A DNA stretch of 64,000 bases from JANPPS01 sp964242575 (GTDB lineage: Bacteria; Pseudomonadota; Alphaproteobacteria; Acetobacterales; Acetobacteraceae): the NCBI GenBank assembly GCA_964242575.1, contig CAXTCN010000001.1, forward strand, positions 1-64,000. Reading direction: 5' to 3'. Below, in pieces: positions 16,519 to 26,325 of this stretch. A program made the position numbers and the translations under genes. Within the stretch, counting starts at the first letter, position 1, and each line of letters opens with the position of its first letter. The notes beneath the pieces were generated by a model. That model ran no database searches, had not been told where the DNA came from, and worked only from the letters and a program-made list of their open reading frames with translations.

Positions 16519-17352
16519 ATGCCGCAAATCCCGCCGCGCCCCGTCCTGCTCACCGGCGCCAGCGGTGCGTTGGGCCGCATCCTGGCACGCGGCCTGGCCG
16601 CCCGGGGCTGGACCCTCGTTTTGACCGACATCGCGCCGTTTCCAGACCCGGTGCCGCAAGGCGCACGCTTCGTGCAGGGCGACTTGGAAGATGGCGTCGT
16701 GCTGCTGCGGCTGGCCGAGGGCTGCGGCACCATCCTGCACTTCGGCGGCGTCTCGACCGACCGGCCCTTCGAGGAGGTGATCGGTCCCAACCTGCGTGGC
16801 CTTTATCATGTGTACGAGGCCGCCCGGCGCGAAGCCGCCCGGGTGGTGTTCGCCAGCAGCAATCACAGCATCGGCTTCCACGAACGCTCCACCGTGCTGG
16901 ACGCGGACTGCGCGTTCCGGCCCGACAGCTTCTATGGGCTGTCCAAGGTCTATGGCGAGCTGATGGGCCGGCTGTACTGGGACAAGCACGGCGTCGAGAA
17001 CGTTAATGTCCGCATCGGGTCGAGCTTCCCCGAGCCGCGCGACGACCGTATGCTGGCCACCTGGCTGTCCGGCGACGACCTCGTGCGGATGATAGAGCGG
17101 TGCACGCTGGCGGACGCGGTGGGGCACGCGGTCATTTGGGGAGCCTCGGCCAACAGCCGCATGACATGGTGGCGCGGCGACCATCGTGGGCGCATCGGCT
17201 GGGCGCCGGCCGACAGCGCCGACCCGTTCATCCCGGCTCTCGCCGGCAAAACTAGCGGTGACCCAGTGATTGAACGTTACCAAGGCGGCGCATATTGCGC
17301 ACAGGACTACTCGCGGCAGGCTCCGTCGCCTGCTGATCCATTCAAGGATTGA
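16519..17352 (+). CDS. udh: Uronate dehydrogenase (NAD-dependent SDR)
   Basis: A 277-residue extended short-chain dehydrogenase that I identify as uronate dehydrogenase, which oxidises galacturonate or glucuronate to aldarolactone. It has the nucleotide-binding LLTGASGALGRILARGLA and the segment ILHFGGVSTDRPFEEVIGPN. VVFASSNHSIGFHERS supplies the active-site Ser/Asn/His, YGLSKVYGE the catalytic Tyr and Lys, and VIWGASANSRMTWW the family-typical C-terminus. A strong ribosome binding site, AAAGGAG, precedes the ATG. The DUF1003 gene follows after three bases, so they are co-transcribed. No other aldarate-pathway genes are visible nearby. Confidence 0.85.
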   Translation: MPQIPPRPVLLTGASGALGRILARGLAARGWTLVLTDIAPFPDPVPQGARFVQGDLEDGVVLLRLAEGCGTILHFGGVSTDRPFEEVIGPNLRGLYHVYEAARREAARVVFASSNHSIGFHERSTVLDADCAFRPDSFYGLSKVYGELMGRLYWDKHGVENVNVRIGSSFPEPRDDRMLATWLSGDDLVRMIERCTLADAVGHAVIWGASANSRMTWWRGDHRGRIGWAPADSADPFIPALAGKTSGDPVIERYQGGAYCAQDYSRQAPSPADPFKD

Positions 17353-17355
17353 ACC

Positions 17356-17874
17356 ATGGCTGACGCCGCAAACGAAACGGTGCAGGGCAATATCCGCACC
17401 ATCATTGCCCTGCAGGAGGAACAGGACAGCCAGCGCAGCCTATCCAATCGCATCGGCGACGCAATCGGCACCTTTGCCGGGACGGTGACATTTGTGCTGC
17501 TGCACCTTGCGCTGTTTGCCGTGTGGGCCGCCGTCAACACCGGCATTATGCCCATAGTGCCGCAGTGGGACCCGTATCCATTCAGCCTGCTGACCATGAT
17601 CGTGTCGATGGAGGGGGTGCTGCTGACCACCTTCGTGCTGATCAAGCAGAACCGCATGGGCAGCCGCGCGGACCGGCGCAATCACCTTGACCTGCAAATC
17701 AACTTGTTGACGGAAAAGGAGGTCACGAAAGTGATCCAGATGCTCGAACGCATTAGTGCCCACATGGGCATCGAGCATGACGTGGTCGATGCGGAGGCAG
17801 TCGAGATGGGGCAGGTGACCGCCGTCGGCGAGCTGGCGCGCGAGCTGGAGAAGAAGCTGCCGGAGGACGCATAG
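17356..17874 (+). CDS. DUF1003-family membrane protein
   Basis: A 172-residue protein of the DUF1003 family. Two membrane segments (about residues 38-58, TVTFVLLHLALFAVWAAVN, and 73-95) are followed by the characteristic basic stretch IKQNRMGSRADRRNHLDLQI and a coiled C-terminal region ending ELARELEKKLPEDA. The function of the family is unknown. The ATG lies three bases after the udh stop, with AAGGA overlapping the end of udh. Its own stop codon TAG overlaps the apparent ATA start of the flavoprotein gene. Confidence 0.88.
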   Translation: MADAANETVQGNIRTIIALQEEQDSQRSLSNRIGDAIGTFAGTVTFVLLHLALFAVWAAVNTGIMPIVPQWDPYPFSLLTMIVSMEGVLLTTFVLIKQNRMGSRADRRNHLDLQINLLTEKEVTKVIQMLERISAHMGIEHDVVDAEAVEMGQVTAVGELARELEKKLPEDA

Positions 17875-19085
17875 CCGCCTCACCGGTCGCCGTAGTCGGC
17901 GGCGGCCCGGCCGGCCTGATGGCGGCGGAGCGCCTGGCCGAAGCCGGAATGCGTGTGACGCTGTATGACCGCATGCCATCCGTCGGCCGCAAGTTGCTGA
18001 TTGCCGGACGTGGGGGGCTCAATCTCACGCACTCCGAACCACTCGGACGCCTGCTGGACCGCTATGGGCCAGCACGGCCGGCGCTGACGCCAGCGATTGA
18101 GGCCTGGACGCCGGAGGCCGTCCGCAGTTGGTGCGCTTCCCTCGGCCAGGACACGTTCGTCGGCAGCAGCGGCCGGGTGTTCCCGGTTGCCTTCAAAGCC
18201 ACGCCGTTGTTGCGGGCCTGGCTGGCGCGGCTGGCCGCACTTGGCGTGACGCTGTGCCCTAGCCATCGTTGGCTCGGCTGGAACAATGACGGCGCGCTGC
18301 GGTTCCAGCGGGCGGACCAGGACGTGCTGACCCGCCCGAAAGCGACGGTGCTGGCCCTCGGTGGCGCGTCGTGGCCGCGGCTGGGTTCGGATGGCTGCTG
18401 GGTGCCTGTGCTGACCCAGCAGGGCGTGGACGTTGCGCCGTTGCGCCCGGCCAACTGCGGGTTCCTGCACGCCTGGTCTCCGGTGTTCCAGGCCCGCTTC
18501 GAGGGGCACCCGCTAAAGCGCATCGCGTTGCGGTTCGAAGGCGAGGTTGCGCGGGGCGAGGCGGTGGTGACGGCTGATGGGATCGAGGGCGGGGTGATCT
18601 ACAGCTTGTCCCGCCAACTGCGCGCTGCGATCGAACGCGACGGTAGCGCGACTGCGTTGCTGGACCTACGGCCGGACCTCGACGGCCCGGCGCTGGCGCA
18701 ACGCCTGGCTGGCCGTGCGCAGTCGAGGGCCAACGCGCTGCGCAAGGCCGGGCTGTCTCCGGTCGCGGCCGGGCTGGTGCGGGAACTGGCCGGAGCCGGC
18801 CCGCTGGCTGAGCAGGTCAAGGCCCTGCCGTTCCGCCTGGTTGGGACGCAGCCCATAGGCCGCGCGATCTCCTCGGCGGGCGGGGTGCGCCTTACGGAGG
18901 TCGATCAGCGGTTCATGCTCCGCTGCAAGCCCGGCGTGTTTCTTGCTGGCGAGATGCTGGACTGGGAGGCGCCAACCGGCGGATACCTGTTGCAAGCCGC
19001 GTTCAGCACCGGCCGGCTGGCTGCGAATGGCCTGCTGGAGTGGCTCGCGGCGACCACTGCGCCAGATGCCGCTAATGCTGGCTGA
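17871..19085 (+). CDS. HI0933/TIGR03862-type flavoprotein, apparent ATA start
   Basis: FAD-dependent oxidoreductase of the HI0933 (BaiN/YhiN) family. The dinucleotide-binding motif VAVVGGGPAGLMAAERLAEA is encoded from 17886, followed by VGRKLLIAGRGGLNLTHSEP, and the family C-terminus GEMLDWEAPTGGYLLQAAFS. The first ATG in frame (17919) falls inside the FAD motif, after GGGPAG, and cannot be the true start. No ATG, GTG or TTG precedes it in frame. GGAGG at 17862-17866 sits four bases before an ATA codon at 17871 that overlaps the upstream stop as ATAG, so I place the start there. A sequencing error turning ATG into ATA is the main alternative. The 3' end overlaps the convergent 1676-residue gene by 14 bases. 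Confidence 0.85.
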   Translation: MAASPVAVVGGGPAGLMAAERLAEAGMRVTLYDRMPSVGRKLLIAGRGGLNLTHSEPLGRLLDRYGPARPALTPAIEAWTPEAVRSWCASLGQDTFVGSSGRVFPVAFKATPLLRAWLARLAALGVTLCPSHRWLGWNNDGALRFQRADQDVLTRPKATVLALGGASWPRLGSDGCWVPVLTQQGVDVAPLRPANCGFLHAWSPVFQARFEGHPLKRIALRFEGEVARGEAVVTADGIEGGVIYSLSRQLRAAIERDGSATALLDLRPDLDGPALAQRLAGRAQSRANALRKAGLSPVAAGLVRELAGAGPLAEQVKALPFRLVGTQPIGRAISSAGGVRLTEVDQRFMLRCKPGVFLAGEMLDWEAPTGGYLLQAAFSTGRLAANGLLEWLAATTAPDAANAG

Positions 19086-22000
19086 CGATGGACAGGTAGT
19101 TGACCGTGCCGATCCGCCCTTCGGAAATTGAGTATCGGTTGGTGTCGGCGGCTGTCGTGGCGGCGAACGTTAGGCTGGCGGTGGTCTGCCCGGTCCCTCT
19201 CACGTCCGCTCGCATGGTGCGGCCGGTATAGCCAACCGCGCCGGCGTTGTCCTCCCATGAGAACTTGGAGATGCCGGACTGCCAGCCGAACAGCGTCACC
19301 GCGTCTCCTGGGCTGAACCCGCTGATGGTGTCCCATACGACTTGGCCCTGGCTGGCGTCGAGGAAGAACGTGTCATCGCCGCTGCCGCCGATGATGAAGT
19401 TGGAGCCAGGGCCAGCGTCCACGACGTTCTGGCCCGTGGTCACCTTGACCGCCGCGAAGCCGGAGAAGCTTTTGATGAATACGCTCGGCGCTTGCGCCAC
19501 GATCACGACGGTGCCGCTGCCGTCGTAAATCAATTGCGACCGCAACCAACTGACCGGTCCCTCATACACCTCGCCTCGCACGAGCGTCTGCGCGCCTCCG
19601 ATGAAGGTGAGGAAGTTTGCGGTGGGCGACAGGGCATAGTGCGTCGCGATCCGGGCGGTGTCGATGGACGGCATTACCTGGACGGTCGTTGAGTTGTCGG
19701 TAGCGATGCTCCCCGCGCCGTCGTCCAGCGTCAACGTGAGCCGCGCCGTGGTCGCAGACGCCGGCACGAACACCAATTCTCGCGCAGCCCGCTGCAAGTC
19801 GCCGAGGGTGCCGGTCATGCGGTACGTGGCCATGGGAGCGTCGTAAGCGCCAAGGCTGGCCGACGCGAGCCTACCGCTGGCCGGGTCGGACAACCTGATG
19901 CTCAAGGTCGAGACTTGGACAGCGTCCCGGTCGTTCAGCAGCAGCGCCGACAGCGGCAACACTGCGATGCGCGTGGTGGCCGACTGCCCGGCCCAGGTCC
20001 CGGCGATGACCGGGGCGGTATTGGTCGTGACCGCCGCGACCGTCGTCATAGCCGATGCCCGTCCTCCAACAGCGTCCTGCACGGTCATGGTCAATCCGGT
20101 CAGCACGCGGTCGCCGAGGAGCGCGAGATGCAAGGTGGGCACGAACCGTAGGCCGGACACGGCCGCGGATACCGTGGCTGGAGTTCCGGTGATGCTGTAA
20201 ACGCCGCGTGCGGCATCGAACGTGCCGCTGCCGGTCAAGCGTCCGTTCAGCGGGTTGGACAGCGTGATCTGGACGGTTTGGAGCTGCCCGCCATTTGGGT
20301 CAGTAATCTGCAGGGCGGAGAACGGCAGGACTGATAAGTTGTCTGGCGTGACCTGCAACGCAGGCAATGGCGTAAGGGCGGGTGGAGTGTTGGCGACCAC
20401 GACGGTTGCGCTGCTGGCAACAGAGGCGTAGCCGGTCTGGAAGGTCGTGCTGGCCAGTGCCGGGCCTAAGTTGGCGATGCTGGAGACGGAGGCTTGCAAC
20501 TCGACGATAAGACGCCGGTCGGCGTTAGCCGATGCGTTCACGACGCCGAAACTAAGCTGGACCGCCTGGCCGCTGACCTGAACGTTCAGCGGGACAAGCC
20601 CTGGGTTCAGGCCAGCGCCGACCGCGACCACCCGGGCTGAGTTCGCGAGGTAAATCAGCCCCGGCGGCAGTACGCTGCGCAACTGGACGGCGGGGCTGGC
20701 GCCTTCCGGTAGAGTCGCGGTGAGGCGGTAAGTCGCCAGGCCACCGATCTGCAAGCTGGCGGTGCTGGTCAGCGCCACGGCAAGCTCGGGCGCGACGACT
20801 TTGACCACGGCGCTCGCAATAATCGTGTCTGTGCGCGCATGTGCGTCGTGGCCCGGCAGGGTGTCGCTGGTTGCAGTCACCACTGTGCTGAACACGGCTC
20901 CGTTCGCAGCCCCGGCGGAAGTTCGGGCCTGAAAGGTGATTACGAGCGCCTCGTCCGGCTCCAAACGCTCCAACGTGACCGTGAGGCCTGAACTGCTCTC
21001 CGTAACCGATGCAGGCGCTGGCACGCCAGCGACGACGACGCTGCCAGGCACCAGAGCGAGGCCGGCCGCCAGCGCGTTTGCTACACGCACGTTGAACGCA
21101 GTGGCGGCAGCCGGGCTGTTTTGGAGGCGCAGCGTAAAGGTCGCCGCTTGCCCAGCCTGCGCGGTCGCGGACGCCACCGGCGCCAACGTCAGCTCCGGCG
21201 CCAGGACAAACACTTCGGCGCCGTCGATGGCCGACCAGCGCTCCGCAGGGTCGTTCGGGTCCGATGCGCTGATGAGCGATGTCACCAGGGCCGGTTCGTC
21301 AGAGGCGGACCGGGCGCGGGCCATGACCTCAAACACGATGCGGTCGCCGTCGTTCACCTGGCCGTCGGCGATATTGGCCACAGTACCAAAGCTGAAACCC
21401 ATGCCGTCGCTGGTTGGTCCGAAACGAGGGACGCTCTGCACCCGGAGGCTGGAGCCGACCTGTTGGATTGTGGCCGAAAGAAACTCCAACCCGGCCGGCA
21501 GCAAGTGGCTGATGTCGAGCGCGCCCAGCTCCCCCTCCGGCAGCGTCACGATCACGGTGAATGTCGCGTCTTCCCCAACAGCCAGCAGCGCCCCCGGAGT
21601 CTCGTTGAAGCTGGTCGAGGTCAGCGCGATCAACACGCTCGGCCGTGCCGTCACGATGCCCGTCGCCGCCGTCGTGCCCGGCAGAAGCAGCTCGGCCCGG
21701 TTGGCTGCGCCGGGTTCGGAGCGGTAGGCCACAATACGGGCCATGCTTTGGGCGACGGCTTCTGGAACCCGCATGTTTTGCATGGCTTGCAGGGTAAAAG
21801 TGACGAGCACGACATTGAGGCCGGATTGAGGGGCATACCCCGGCATCGGCACCGCCCAATCGAGCGCAAGGCCGCCATTCGCGTCAAACAGGTTGCCGGT
21901 GAAGGCCAGGAGGTTGCCCGCGCCGTCGGTCACGCAAACGTCGGCGCCCTCATCCGGGAGACGGAAGCCAGCGGGAAGGTTGTTTTGCAGCACCACCCCG

Positions 22001-24102
22001 TAGGCAGCCGCCCGGACAGTCGTGTTCTCGACCGCGACGACGAACGTCACGTAGTCGCCGGCGTCTACGTTCATGAGCTGGTCGTTGAACGGCTCAGCAG
22101 CCAGGCCGTCGCTGCTGATCACGCCGCCGAACTGGCCGGTGAACGGGCTGTAGCCGAATGGCCCGCCGGTGCCGGTCCACACTGCCTCCTCGTTGGAAAC
22201 GTACACGCTCGCAGTTTGCAACCGCAACGATGGCTCAACCAGCACCAGACCGGCTGCGGCATAGGCCTGGCTGAGTGCGCCATCCGTGCTCCGCTCAATC
22301 AGCGTCACCTGCCCTTCGAGCGATCCCGGCTCGGCGACAGCGCTGCGCAGCACCGCCGTGTAAAGCAGCTCGATGCTGCCGGAGCCGTTGCCGTAAACCG
22401 GCATGACCGGTCCGAAGTCGAAGGTGACCGTGCCGTCGGCGGCGCGTGCCGACACAGTTGGAGCGGTCGCGGTGTACGATCCGCCTGGGCCATACTGCGC
22501 GTGCCCGGCGCGTGGCACGCCGCTCCGTGCGTAGTAGTCGAACGTCATGTTCCCCAGCGGACCGGGTCCTGCCACTAGGAGTTCGAGGTCCCGCGCCGTC
22601 GTAAGCGGCAACTGGACCAGCACGCGGTAAGTGACCGCATCGCCGATGGCGGCGCGCACCGGGCCGCTCACCAACTCGCCGTTCACCGCGTAAACCGACA
22701 TTGCCAAGCTGCTGGTGGGCAGCACGAGGCTGGCCGTCGTGCCGTCGCTGACCGGGTTGGCGAGAACGGTGCCGTGCAGCACTGCGGCGTTCACCAAGTG
22801 GTCGCCTTGTCCGACCAGAGCGGATGCAAGCGGACCGCTGAACAGTTGGTCGATCCGGCTTTGGAATGTCACTTGAAAGCTGCTGCCGGCCAGCGAGCCG
22901 GTGAAACCAGCGGCGGCCAGGGCCCGCGATACTTCGAACGCCAGCGTGGTCGCTCCGGTATTGGCGTCGCGCGCCACGGTGGACGCGGGTATGGTTCCGT
23001 TGAACAGCACCGACCCGTTCCGAGTCACGATGAGGCGGGCTGGAACGCCGGCGTCGAAGTGCTGGCCGTTGCCCAGCGTGTCGGTGATTTGCAGCCCGTC
23101 CGCTCCAGCCGCCGATACTTGGCCGGTGAGCGTCCACTGCAAAGCCCCGCCGGGCGCAGGCGCGTCCACTGCGGAAACGGTTGATTGCAGCGCGACCGGT
23201 TTGGACGCGACACTCCACTCGGCGCCGGCAGGCTCGATCACAATATGCTGGACGGGCTGTCCCGACGGCATCCATTCGGCGCTGAGCCGGCTGTCGCCCT
23301 CCAGCGTCGCCGGGCCGAGCGCATGGAAGCGGACCACCATGCGCCGGGCAGCACCGCCCGGAACGGTGGCGAACCGGCCGCTGACGACGTCAGTCGCCGG
23401 GTCGAAGCTGGTCGAGCCGGCTTCATCCAGCAGGGTCGCGCTCTCGAAGGCAGCGCCTTGCGGCAAGGTGGCCTGCAACGTCAAGCCGGTCACCCCGGCG
23501 CCTGGCGCGGTACGGGCCAGGACCGTCACCATGTTGGTAAGCCCGCCGACCGTCTCGTGTTCCGGCGTGGCGTCCACCGTCTCCAGCGTTACGGCAGCGG
23601 GGGTTATGCCGATTGCCAGACGGGTCGCGAGGGCGACCTGGCTGTTTGGCGCGCTGACGACCAGTGCCAGGGGAGCGCCTGGCGTGGCCAAGGCGGACAC
23701 ACGCAGGCGCACCTGGATCTCTGGCGACGATGCCTGCGGGATCGTGAGGCCGTACGGCAGGCGCACCGCGACCAGGATGCCGCCTGGCGGCCCGGACACG
23801 AGCTGGCGCGTTCCGTCGAGATTACGCGCGAGTGGGTGGAACGCCTGCCCGGCTGCATCCAGCTTTACGGCGAAGGTCTGCAGGTCCTGGCCGAGCAGGG
23901 TCGCCCCGTCCAGGCCTAGCCCGCTGCCGCTTTCCATCATCAAGGTCACGAACGGCGTGCGGGGCAGGGCTGGCATGACCGGCCAACCTCCGTCGCCCAG
24001 CTTGATGGTTAAAGTGGCGACGCTGCCGAGCAGGGCCGAAACGGAGCCACCAGCCAGGACCTGACGGTTGTCCAGCCTGAGGGCAATAGATTGGTCGCTC
24101 AT
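19072..24102 (-). CDS. Giant repetitive secreted/surface protein (RTX-like C-terminus)
   Basis: A 1676-residue protein made of tandem beta-rich domains. Residues from about 150 to 1300 resemble repeated DUF11/isopeptide-type modules, each with stretches such as GVTGLTLQATLPQGAAFE, GELGALDISHLLPAGLEFLS and ATAFNVRVANALAAGLALVP. Residues 1310-1530 look like two cadherin-like repeats (ALQITDPNGG and ALLLNDRDAV). The end has GSNFIIGGSGDDTFFLD, a single RTX-like nonapeptide region typical of type I secretion substrates, and there is no N-terminal signal peptide. An adhesin or surface layer role is likely but unproven; no secretion genes lie nearby. It is monocistronic in appearance, 108 bases upstream of the opgH stop. 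Confidence 0.75.
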   Translation of the reverse strand: MSDQSIALRLDNRQVLAGGSVSALLGSVATLTIKLGDGGWPVMPALPRTPFVTLMMESGSGLGLDGATLLGQDLQTFAVKLDAAGQAFHPLARNLDGTRQLVSGPPGGILVAVRLPYGLTIPQASSPEIQVRLRVSALATPGAPLALVVSAPNSQVALATRLAIGITPAAVTLETVDATPEHETVGGLTNMVTVLARTAPGAGVTGLTLQATLPQGAAFESATLLDEAGSTSFDPATDVVSGRFATVPGGAARRMVVRFHALGPATLEGDSRLSAEWMPSGQPVQHIVIEPAGAEWSVASKPVALQSTVSAVDAPAPGGALQWTLTGQVSAAGADGLQITDTLGNGQHFDAGVPARLIVTRNGSVLFNGTIPASTVARDANTGATTLAFEVSRALAAAGFTGSLAGSSFQVTFQSRIDQLFSGPLASALVGQGDHLVNAAVLHGTVLANPVSDGTTASLVLPTSSLAMSVYAVNGELVSGPVRAAIGDAVTYRVLVQLPLTTARDLELLVAGPGPLGNMTFDYYARSGVPRAGHAQYGPGGSYTATAPTVSARAADGTVTFDFGPVMPVYGNGSGSIELLYTAVLRSAVAEPGSLEGQVTLIERSTDGALSQAYAAAGLVLVEPSLRLQTASVYVSNEEAVWTGTGGPFGYSPFTGQFGGVISSDGLAAEPFNDQLMNVDAGDYVTFVVAVENTTVRAAAYGVVLQNNLPAGFRLPDEGADVCVTDGAGNLLAFTGNLFDANGGLALDWAVPMPGYAPQSGLNVVLVTFTLQAMQNMRVPEAVAQSMARIVAYRSEPGAANRAELLLPGTTAATGIVTARPSVLIALTSTSFNETPGALLAVGEDATFTVIVTLPEGELGALDISHLLPAGLEFLSATIQQVGSSLRVQSVPRFGPTSDGMGFSFGTVANIADGQVNDGDRIVFEVMARARSASDEPALVTSLISASDPNDPAERWSAIDGAEVFVLAPELTLAPVASATAQAGQAATFTLRLQNSPAAATAFNVRVANALAAGLALVPGSVVVAGVPAPASVTESSSGLTVTLERLEPDEALVITFQARTSAGAANGAVFSTVVTATSDTLPGHDAHARTDTIIASAVVKVVAPELAVALTSTASLQIGGLATYRLTATLPEGASPAVQLRSVLPPGLIYLANSARVVAVGAGLNPGLVPLNVQVSGQAVQLSFGVVNASANADRRLIVELQASVSSIANLGPALASTTFQTGYASVASSATVVVANTPPALTPLPALQVTPDNLSVLPFSALQITDPNGGQLQTVQITLSNPLNGRLTGSGTFDAARGVYSITGTPATVSAAVSGLRFVPTLHLALLGDRVLTGLTMTVQDAVGGRASAMTTVAAVTTNTAPVIAGTWAGQSATTRIAVLPLSALLLNDRDAVQVSTLSIRLSDPASGRLASASLGAYDAPMATYRMTGTLGDLQRAARELVFVPASATTARLTLTLDDGAGSIATDNSTTVQVMPSIDTARIATHYALSPTANFLTFIGGAQTLVRGEVYEGPVSWLRSQLIYDGSGTVVIVAQAPSVFIKSFSGFAAVKVTTGQNVVDAGPGSNFIIGGSGDDTFFLDASQGQVVWDTISGFSPGDAVTLFGWQSGISKFSWEDNAGAVGYTGRTMRADVRGTGQTTASLTFAATTAADTNRYSISEGRIGTVNYLSIVSQH

Positions 24103-24210
24103 ACGCTTCGTGCCCTACCGCCATAGTTTTTGTCAGCGGGGGCAGGTTAGCGGTCAAAGATTGCCAAATAGTTACGATGCAGGCTTAAGTGCGGTGCGTC
24201 TGACGGTCGG

Positions 24211-26325
24211 TCAGCCAGCCAACGCTTGCAGCCGCTCCACTCCGCGTGCGTCGGCCAGCACGGCTGCCGTTTCCTGCCGGGTCAGTGACGCCAGGCCGGC
24301 TTCGAGCGTGTCGGCCTCCTGCAGTTTTGCCAAGCCGAGCAGCAACGCGACATCAAATGGCTCGCCGGGCCGCCGGGCGGGCGGCAGCATGGCCGTGTGC
24401 GCCGCCAACAGCCGCACATCCTGGAACAAGATTCGGACTGCGCTGGCCTCATTGGGCGCCAACGCGCCATGAAGCCGGTCCGCCTCAAGCAGGACGGCTG
24501 GCGGCGCGGCCTCCTCCGGCGTGCGCAGCAGGCCGATGCGCCGCAGCGCCCGCCCGGCATCGCGGCGCGCCGTGAGCGTCGCCAGCGGCACCGCCAGGGC
24601 CAGGCCCAGCACCACCGGGGACATCCACAACAGCAGCGACGGCGACACCAAATAAGACGCGACGCCGAGCAGCAGCCCGATCGCCGTATGCCCACGGTAC
24701 TGCCGGATGGTCTGGCCGAGCGGCACGTGCCCGTCGTCGCGGCGCTGCGGCTGCCATCCGCCATCCCGGCCCGCCAGGATCGACACGACGGCGGAGGACT
24801 GCGTCAGCATGGCGACCGGCGCGATCAGCCCGGTCAGCACCGTCTCGACCAGCACGCTGACGCCGGCCCGCACTGCGCCGCCACAGCCGCGTCGCTCCGC
24901 TGGATTGGCCAGCAACGCCACATAGGCCAGTAGTTTTGGGCCGAGCAGCACGGCCATGGTGCCGATAAACACCCACATCGACCGTACCGGATCCACCGCC
25001 GGCCAGATTGGGAACAGGCTGGGGCCCGCCGGAAAGTACTCGGGCAGCACGAAGCGGGCTTGCAACGAAATCAGGATGCCGGTGACCAGGAACAACAGCC
25101 AGAGCGGCGCGGTCGCATAGGAGCCGATGCCCATCAGCAAGTGCAGCCGGCTGATGGGGTGCAGCCCGCGCGTCGGCAGCACAGCAGCGTGCTGCAAGTT
25201 GCCCTGGCACCAGCGCCGGTCCCGCACGGCGATGTCGGCGAGGCTTGGCGGACCTTCCTCGTAGCTGCCCGGCAACGCCGGCATCATGTGCACAGCCCAC
25301 CCGGCCCGGCGCAGCAACGCCGCCTCCACGAAATCGTGGCTCATGATGTGCCCGCCGAACGGCTTCCGCCCCCGAAGCGTCGGCAACCCTGCGTGCCCAG
25401 CGAAGGCGGCCGTGCGGATCACCGCGTTGTGGCCCCAGTAGTTGCCCTCCGCCCCATGCCACCACGCGATGCCGTGCGCGATCATCGGCCCGTATACCCG
25501 GCCGGCGAACTGCTGCATGCGCGCGAACAGCGTCTCGCCGCCTACGATGACCGGCAAGGTCTGGATCAGCCCGGCATCCGGCGTCCGCTCCATCGCGCCC
25601 ACAAGCCGCACCAGGCAGTCGGCGGTCATGACGCTGTCCGCGTCCAGGATCAGCATTTGCGGATAGGCGGCGCCGAACCGCTGCACCCAGTCCGCGATGT
25701 TGCCGGCCTTACGCTCCAGGTTCTTGGGCCGCCGCCGGTAAAAGATGCGCCCGTGCCCCCCAGTACGGTCCCGTAGCCCCAGGAACGCCGCCTCCTCCGC
25801 GATCCAAACGTCCGGGTCGGTGGTGTCGCTGAGGATGAACAAGTCGAAGTGCGGCAGCCGGCCGGCGCGGGCGAGGTCATCGTGGATCACTTCCAGCGCC
25901 GCCATGACACGCCCGGGCGCCTCGTTGTAGGTGGGCATCAGCAGCGCCGTGCGCGTGGACAGCTCTGGCAAAGCAGTGCCGGCTGGGTCGAGCCGCCGTC
26001 CGCCGCCCGCCAGCAACGATACGAACCCGCATATGGCGCTGACCAGCGCCAACGCGATCCAGGCGAACAGGGTGACGAACAGCCCGAGTATCAGGCCTTC
26101 GAGCATCGTAAGCCCGCCCACGTTCAGCACGAGGTGCATCTCCCGCGCCGCCACCGCCGTGATGAGGACCGCGCCGCCGATGACCAGCAACCGGCGCAGG
26201 CCCATGCGCGGCGGGGACGACGCGGGACGCGGCGTGCGGCCCGGCGCGGCTTGCAGGTTTTGTGCAGGCATAGCGAGCGGTGCTTCGTCCGGCAGCGCCC
26301 GGAACGGGACGGTCAGGCCGTCCAA
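24211..26325 (-). CDS. opgH: Glucans biosynthesis glucosyltransferase OpgH
   Basis: Inner-membrane GT2 enzyme that polymerises the beta-glucan backbone of osmoregulated periplasmic glucans from UDP-glucose. The 704-residue product has the OpgH N-terminal segment APLAMPAQNL. Membrane spans lie near residues 50-120 and 410-600, and the GT2 motifs are LLMPTYNEAPGRV, FILSDTTDPDVW, LILDADSVM, GNYWGHNAVIR and DRRWCQGNLQH. The start is taken as TTG at 26323-26325, overlapping the opgG/D stop by 13 bases, because the PLAMPxQxL segment preceded by an MDG-type start is known from Xanthomonas OpgH. An internal ATG at 26269-26271 would cut into that segment. The upstream gene is its periplasmic partner. 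Confidence 0.94.
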   Translation of the reverse strand: MDGLTVPFRALPDEAPLAMPAQNLQAAPGRTPRPASSPPRMGLRRLLVIGGAVLITAVAAREMHLVLNVGGLTMLEGLILGLFVTLFAWIALALVSAICGFVSLLAGGGRRLDPAGTALPELSTRTALLMPTYNEAPGRVMAALEVIHDDLARAGRLPHFDLFILSDTTDPDVWIAEEAAFLGLRDRTGGHGRIFYRRRPKNLERKAGNIADWVQRFGAAYPQMLILDADSVMTADCLVRLVGAMERTPDAGLIQTLPVIVGGETLFARMQQFAGRVYGPMIAHGIAWWHGAEGNYWGHNAVIRTAAFAGHAGLPTLRGRKPFGGHIMSHDFVEAALLRRAGWAVHMMPALPGSYEEGPPSLADIAVRDRRWCQGNLQHAAVLPTRGLHPISRLHLLMGIGSYATAPLWLLFLVTGILISLQARFVLPEYFPAGPSLFPIWPAVDPVRSMWVFIGTMAVLLGPKLLAYVALLANPAERRGCGGAVRAGVSVLVETVLTGLIAPVAMLTQSSAVVSILAGRDGGWQPQRRDDGHVPLGQTIRQYRGHTAIGLLLGVASYLVSPSLLLWMSPVVLGLALAVPLATLTARRDAGRALRRIGLLRTPEEAAPPAVLLEADRLHGALAPNEASAVRILFQDVRLLAAHTAMLPPARRPGEPFDVALLLGLAKLQEADTLEAGLASLTRQETAAVLADARGVERLQALAG

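Noticed and set aside
19072..24102. Repeats in the 1676-residue gene taken as DNA-level tandem repeats
   Set aside because: The domains resemble each other only at protein level; no near-identical DNA repeat was seen there by eye.
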